From Microcaldota archaeon (GTDB lineage Archaea; Micrarchaeota; Micrarchaeia; Micrarchaeales; Micrarchaeaceae), in assembly GCA_021827955.1 (NCBI GenBank), contig JAKATY010000045.1:1-9888 (forward strand): a stretch of 9,888 nucleotides of DNA, given 5' to 3'. Each line of letters opens with the position of its first letter. The stretch's first letter is position 1. The notes under the pieces are model-generated. The model worked only from the letters and a program-made list of their open reading frames with translations. It searched no databases and had not been told where the DNA came from. Below, in pieces: positions 6,375-9,888 of this stretch. Both the position numbers and the translations under genes were made by a program.

Positions 6375-9059
6375 TCATGCCTCAGCATACGCAAAAAGCC
6401 TTGATGCCGTTCTCGCTCCTATACCATAAGTCGAAAGGGCTATTGCTCCGCGGCCACCATACGCTTCAAGCAGGCCTGCAATCTTCAATGCATCGGAGAA
6501 CATCGTGCGGTCTTTTTGGCTTAAGGGTTTGCCTTCCACCTTTTTCCTCACTGCTTTGTCTCTCTCCTCGCTGTAGATTGTTATTATGCTTCCGCCGCAG
6601 CTCGGACATTTTATCTTCTCCTGGTCCTTGAGCTCCGAAAGGCTTCGCGTGAACCTGAAGCCGCAATACATGCAAAGCAGCTTTACATCCTTATCAAGCA
6701 TAAACTTTTCAAAAGACTCTAGTATTTCGCTGCTCGGCGTCGAAGGCATTATGAGCTCTTTTGTATAATAGAAAGAATTCAGCACGGTTAGCGCAAAATG
6801 CGACAGTGAGCTTACCTTGCGCACATGTATCGAAAGCTCGTTTGCGCCTATCTTTTTCGAAAGCTCTTTTATCGAAGACAGGTCAAAATAATTTGACATC
6901 AGCTCCCGGATCGTTTCCCGGTATACAGGAGTGTCCTTATAAATGCTTATGAGCTTGCGCGCAAGGGACTTTGGCACGGCGGCTTCTTTGTCCACGATGC
7001 CGAACATCTTTGCCACTTGCACGAACTTGTATCTGAAGAGTTCTGTATCGAGAATCGTGCTAGCGAGCACGCCTTCCACGTTCTGCAGCTTTATCGATGC
7101 AAGGTATTTTTCAATATCGAGCCCTGAAGAAGCATCAAGATAGATAAAATAAGGAGAAGCCTTCATGTAGACACTGTAACCCAATCGCGCGGCAGCAAAA
7201 TGCGCGAGCATCCTTCCAAGCGCCTCGTTCGCCATTGTGCCGAACGGCAGGTAAATCGCACTGTTCTGCTCGGTCTGCTCTATGATTATCTTATCACTTT
7301 CGAATATCGTAGATTGCTGCTTATCGAAAAACTTCTTCAACTCGACGCGCGTGTCTTGATCTTTCACAAACTTTGAATCGAGGGCTTTCTTGCTGTTTTG
7401 CACTATCAAAGATACCTCTTCCGAGACTGCCCTGCTCACGGGGATGTCTTCTCCGCTCCAATCTGGCACCGCAGATTCCAGCTCGCTTGATGGCTCTACA
7501 AAGATTATGTCATTTTCTATGCTTACTACCTTCCACGGCAATCCTTTTGTTATGAAAGAGCTGTTTTCGTCTACGTTGTTGACAACGAATTCTTCATCTA
7601 GAGTAGAGATAATCCTGTTGTCGATCGTGTTTTTTACAAGGAACCGCTTTACATCGGGTATTACGCTCAGATGCTCGTAATAGAACATCCTTGTCCTGTT
7701 GCCCGAGCTTGCTGTTTTTCCATCGAAGCCTATGACTCTCTGCTTCTGCATGAAATTCAAGACCTCTTTCAGCTCTCCCGCACCCAAATTGCGATATAGC
7801 CACGACCTGTGTACCACTCTTTCTATTTCTTCTATGCCGCATATACCCTTGTCAAGGATTACTCCCGAGATCTGATTTGCAAGAACGTCAAGCGCAAGCT
7901 CGTTCATCCTGAAAGATTCAAGCGCGCCGACGCTTGCAAGCCTGCATATGGCTATGGATTCTATTGCATCTACAGGGTTCAATGCGACGATTACGCCTTT
8001 GGGCGTGTGCCCCTTTGAATGCCCTGAGCGGCCCACGCGCTGAACGAGGCGTATTGCCTGGCGAGGAGAGCCATACTGCACCACTTCATCGATATATCCT
8101 ATGTCTATGCCAAGCTCCAGGGAGCTGGTAGCTATTATCGCCTTTAGCATGTGGTTCTTGAAAAGATCCTCGATTTCTATCCTCTCTTTTTTGTCTAGAG
8201 AGCTATGGTGCACGCCTATGCCTCCGAAAGGCTTTATCTTGTTTAGATAGAGAAGCCTGCTGCCTACGGCCTCTACAACCTGTCGCGTATTCGCGAATAC
8301 CAGGGTTGTATCTGATTCATGTATATGCCTTGCAACTGCGAACAGCCTTGCAGTGGAAGCCTCATCAAGCCCAAAATGCTCCTTGAATTCCTCATACGAA
8401 TGCGCTTTTATTGGAATTTCTACCGAAAGCGCAATTTCCCTTTTCGATTCCGCAGAAACTATTTCGCAATTCCTGCTTCCGCAAAGAAAATGAACTGCAT
8501 CGTCAGGCTTGCCTATAGTTGCACTGAGGCCTATGCGCTGAAAACCAGGCGCTTTTTCCTCCAGCCTTTCAAGAGCAAGCGAAAGTTGCGCTCCCCTTTT
8601 GCTGTAATAAAGCTCGTGAAGTTCGTCTACAACTACGTATTTCACATTGGACAGGCTTACGCCGAGATACTTTGTAGGCAATATGCTTTGCAGTGTCTCG
8701 GGGGTTGTTATTAGTATCTGGGGCGCTTTCTTGCTTTGCCTGCTCCTTTCGCTCTGCGGAGTATCCCCATGCCTCACTGCTATGCTTATGCCCGCGTACT
8801 CTGACATCTCTTTGAGTCTTTTTATCAGATCGCGATTCAGAGCGCGAAGCGGTGTTATGTACAACGCGCTGATTCCTTCGCTTCCCGAGCTGTGCGACAA
8901 AGCATCCAGTATAGGCAGCATTGCCGCTTCAGTCTTTCCGCTACCTGTAGGAGCGAGTATCAGGCAATTTGACTTTTTTGATATAGCTTTTGCTGCCTCT
9001 TTCTGGATCTCGTACAGCTCTCCGAATTTGCCTCGGAAAAATGAATATATGTCAGCTAT
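6375..9059 (-). CDS. lhr: Lhr-family superfamily 2 helicase with C-terminal zinc ribbon; start codon uncertain
   Basis: This is a large ATP-dependent helicase. Numbering from codon 9057-9059 gives 894 residues. In order: a Q-motif-like YEIQKEA (16-22); Walker A APTGSGKT (36-43); TPLRALN; ITTPETL; the DExH box DELH (145-148); SAT (179-181); VFANTR; SSLELGIDIG; QRVGRSGH (340-347); a long Lhr-type middle region; a four-cysteine zinc ribbon (Cys 796, 799, 818, 821); and a C-terminal tail GRGAIALSTYGIGARTASR typical of archaeal Lhr proteins. Lhr enzymes are linked to DNA repair and RNA metabolism. The first ATG (8921) comes after Walker A and cannot be the functional start. The frame stays open to a TGA at 9060-9062, with no ATG, GTG or TTG in between. 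ATA at 9057-9059 has an AGGTG five bases upstream and is my best guess. Alternatives are a one-base frameshift from a GTG at 9063-9065, a sequencing error or a damaged 5' end. Confidence 0.9.
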   Translation of the reverse strand: MADIYSFFRGKFGELYEIQKEAAKAISKKSNCLILAPTGSGKTEAAMLPILDALSHSSGSEGISALYITPLRALNRDLIKRLKEMSEYAGISIAVRHGDTPQSERSRQSKKAPQILITTPETLQSILPTKYLGVSLSNVKYVVVDELHELYYSKRGAQLSLALERLEEKAPGFQRIGLSATIGKPDDAVHFLCGSRNCEIVSAESKREIALSVEIPIKAHSYEEFKEHFGLDEASTARLFAVARHIHESDTTLVFANTRQVVEAVGSRLLYLNKIKPFGGIGVHHSSLDKKERIEIEDLFKNHMLKAIIATSSLELGIDIGYIDEVVQYGSPRQAIRLVQRVGRSGHSKGHTPKGVIVALNPVDAIESIAICRLASVGALESFRMNELALDVLANQISGVILDKGICGIEEIERVVHRSWLYRNLGAGELKEVLNFMQKQRVIGFDGKTASSGNRTRMFYYEHLSVIPDVKRFLVKNTIDNRIISTLDEEFVVNNVDENSSFITKGLPWKVVSIENDIIFVEPSSELESAVPDWSGEDIPVSRAVSEEVSLIVQNSKKALDSKFVKDQDTRVELKKFFDKQQSTIFESDKIIIEQTEQNSAIYLPFGTMANEALGRMLAHFAAARLGYSVYMKASPYFIYLDASSGLDIEKYLASIKLQNVEGVLASTILDTELFRYKFVQVAKMFGIVDKEAAVPKSLARKLISIYKDTPVYRETIRELMSNYFDLSSIKELSKKIGANELSIHVRKVSSLSHFALTVLNSFYYTKELIMPSTPSSEILESFEKFMLDKDVKLLCMYCGFRFTRSLSELKDQEKIKCPSCGGSIITIYSEERDKAVRKKVEGKPLSQKDRTMFSDALKIAGLLEAYGGRGAIALSTYGIGARTASRLFAYAEA

Positions 9060-9064
9060 TCAAA

Positions 9065-9069
9065 CACCT
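9065..9069 (-). promoter_or_regulatory. Shine-Dalgarno-like AGGTG before the presumed helicase start
   Basis: The minus strand reads AGGTG, then TTTGA, then ATA (9057-9059). The motif is part of the GGAGGTGA consensus and its 5-base spacing is suitable for initiation at the ATA. That is the main local argument for a non-AUG start, or for a recently mutated ATG. Confidence 0.4.
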
Positions 9070-9100
9070 GAAGAGGGCAAAGCAAAGAATTGCCACGTGA

Positions 9101-9136
9101 ATCTAGAGGCTTTAGCAGATTTATCTAGAAGGCTTT
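9101..9136. repeat. Direct repeat ATCTAGA(A)GGCTTT, two copies
   Basis: On the plus strand, ATCTAGAGGCTTT (9101-9113) and ATCTAGAAGGCTTT (9123-9136) differ only by one extra A and begin 22 bases apart. They span the stop codon of the surface-protein gene and the spacer before the helicase gene. They may be a small duplication or a paired binding site about two helical turns apart. Confidence 0.5.
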
Positions 9137-9888
9137 CTTGCTTCTGCGGCATGCTTGCTTTCCATTTTTGCAGAGGATATCTTTGCCACAATTAATATAA
9201 TCGCAACACCTGCGATTATTACATAGATGAGCGATGGGGTGAACATTGTAATTGATATTGGGTTGCCGTTATCCGAAGCTGCAGACTGGGTGATGCCAAA
9301 GTATGAAAACTCGGCTTCTATATACCCGTAAGGCACATTGTCCAATATTTTTGTCCCGTTGCTGCCGAGATAAAATGTTGAGGAGGTGCCGTTTTTGAAT
9401 TTCGCAGTTACGCTGGAGTTTACAGGCGTGCCAAACATGCTCGCAGAATGCAGCTCTACGTTGTAAACAGGAAGCTTCACATATATTGATTGAGGCGATG
9501 AAACAGAGAATTTGTAGTTGCTTTGAAGCGGCACGCCTTTGTATAACGCATAGCTTACGGAGTAAGTGGTGTTGGCATCAAGGTACTCGGAATTAGTAAC
9601 ATTAACGCCTTCGATGCTGAAGTACTGCACGCTTATCGGCTCGCCGTAAGCGTTTTCAGGATAGAAACTTGTAAGATACTGTGGCACGAAAATCGCCTCG
9701 AGGAATTCCGGAGAGGTAACTTCTAAAGATATGGAGGCGTTGGGATTGCCGTTTGACCATTTTTCAAATGAAATCCTAGAGTCAGGGCCCGTAGTGATGT
9801 TTGTTTCGCTGAGTTGCAAATGTGCTGTTGAATTTGCATTATACCATCCCGTTCCAGTGATTTTTCCATGTGTGGAAGAGGCGTTAAC
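9121..9888 (-). CDS. C-terminal part of a membrane-anchored surface protein with InlB-like repeat (5' end off window)
   Basis: The frame is open from the right edge to the stop at 9121-9123, giving at least 255 residues. A TTG at 9817-9819 could be read as a start, but upstream codons continue the same domain (KITGTGWYNANST), so the gene is simply truncated by the window. The segment GTGWYNANSTA, then FEKWSNG, then LEAIFVPQYLTSF, resembles the divergent InlB B-type repeats (GWYdaGs ... f.gWs ... y.lt) of large archaeal and bacterial surface proteins. Further beta-rich Ig-like sequence follows. Nine N-X-S/T sequons are visible. One hydrophobic helix, LIYVIIAGVAIILIVAKI (about 9178-9231), precedes an 18-residue tail rich in Lys and Arg, indicating a single anchor with the bulk outside and the tail in the cytoplasm. 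The specific role is unknown. The helicase gene follows on the same strand after about 60 bases. Confidence 0.85.
   Translation of the reverse strand, partial: VNASSTHGKITGTGWYNANSTAHLQLSETNITTGPDSRISFEKWSNGNPNASISLEVTSPEFLEAIFVPQYLTSFYPENAYGEPISVQYFSIEGVNVTNSEYLDANTTYSVSYALYKGVPLQSNYKFSVSSPQSIYVKLPVYNVELHSASMFGTPVNSSVTAKFKNGTSSTFYLGSNGTKILDNVPYGYIEAEFSYFGITQSAASDNGNPISITMFTPSLIYVIIAGVAIILIVAKISSAKMESKHAAEARKPSR

Noticed and set aside
8919..8921. ATG at 8921 as the helicase start
   Set aside because: It would begin the protein just after Walker A, removing the P-loop and Q motif that are plainly encoded in the same frame upstream.
9060..9122. Read-through or recoding of the in-frame TGA upstream of the helicase
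   Set aside because: The frame is open further upstream, but it overlaps the end of the surface-protein gene and gives no recognisable sequence. gyrA, the trm56-like gene and the helicase itself use TGA as a stop, so genome-wide recoding is unlikely.
8647..9195. 182-codon plus-strand open frame opposite the helicase 5' region
   Set aside because: It runs antisense across Walker A, the helicase leader and the end of the surface-protein gene; no domain is recognisable.
9817..9819. TTG as the start of the surface protein
   Set aside because: Codons upstream stay open to the window edge and complete the GWY part of the repeat domain, so the gene is truncated by the window and does not start here.

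Overview
The window looks archaeal and is tightly packed. The archaea-specific tRNA methyltransferase family Trm56, an Lhr-type helicase with a C-terminal zinc ribbon, AT-rich TATA boxes about 25 bases before likely transcript starts, short leaders, heavy AGG/ATA codon use and T-tract terminators all fit an archaeon. It also carries a complete bacterial-type DNA gyrase operon, as known in many Euryarchaeota and some DPANN lineages. My guess is a DPANN (Micrarchaeota/ARMAN-like) or Thermoplasmatota-like genome. This is inference from gene content only; there is no rRNA to test it.

Layout: (1) 1-61, minus: the first 20 codons of a gene running off the left edge, with its own TATA box. (2) 146-1201, minus: AmrS, the radical SAM enzyme of the AmmeMemoRadiSam set. 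(3) 1202-1395: a divergent promoter region with an A-tract array and two GGTA/TACC inverted repeats on the gyrase side. (4) 1396-6247, plus: gyrB, gyrA and a Trm56-like gene, with a 14-base gap and then an ATGA start/stop overlap, so very probably one operon. (5) 6248-6374: a convergent spacer with two T6 runs. (6) 6375 to about 9059, minus: an Lhr-family helicase whose conventional ATG at 8921 cannot be the real start, because the Walker A motif lies upstream of it in the same frame. (7) 9121-9888, minus: the C-terminal part of a membrane-anchored, probably glycosylated surface protein that continues past the right edge.

How the genes relate: GyrB and GyrA form the A2B2 gyrase that introduces negative supercoils. 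The Trm56-like protein is translationally coupled to GyrA but should act on tRNA. Lhr helicases act in nucleic-acid repair or RNA metabolism. AmrS and the surface protein have no evident link to the others. I see no mobile element, CRISPR array, tRNA, rRNA or defence system. The items most worth a second look are the missing AUG of the helicase, the gyrB promoter architecture, the natural substitutions in the gyrase drug pocket, and the loss of family motifs in the Trm56-like protein.
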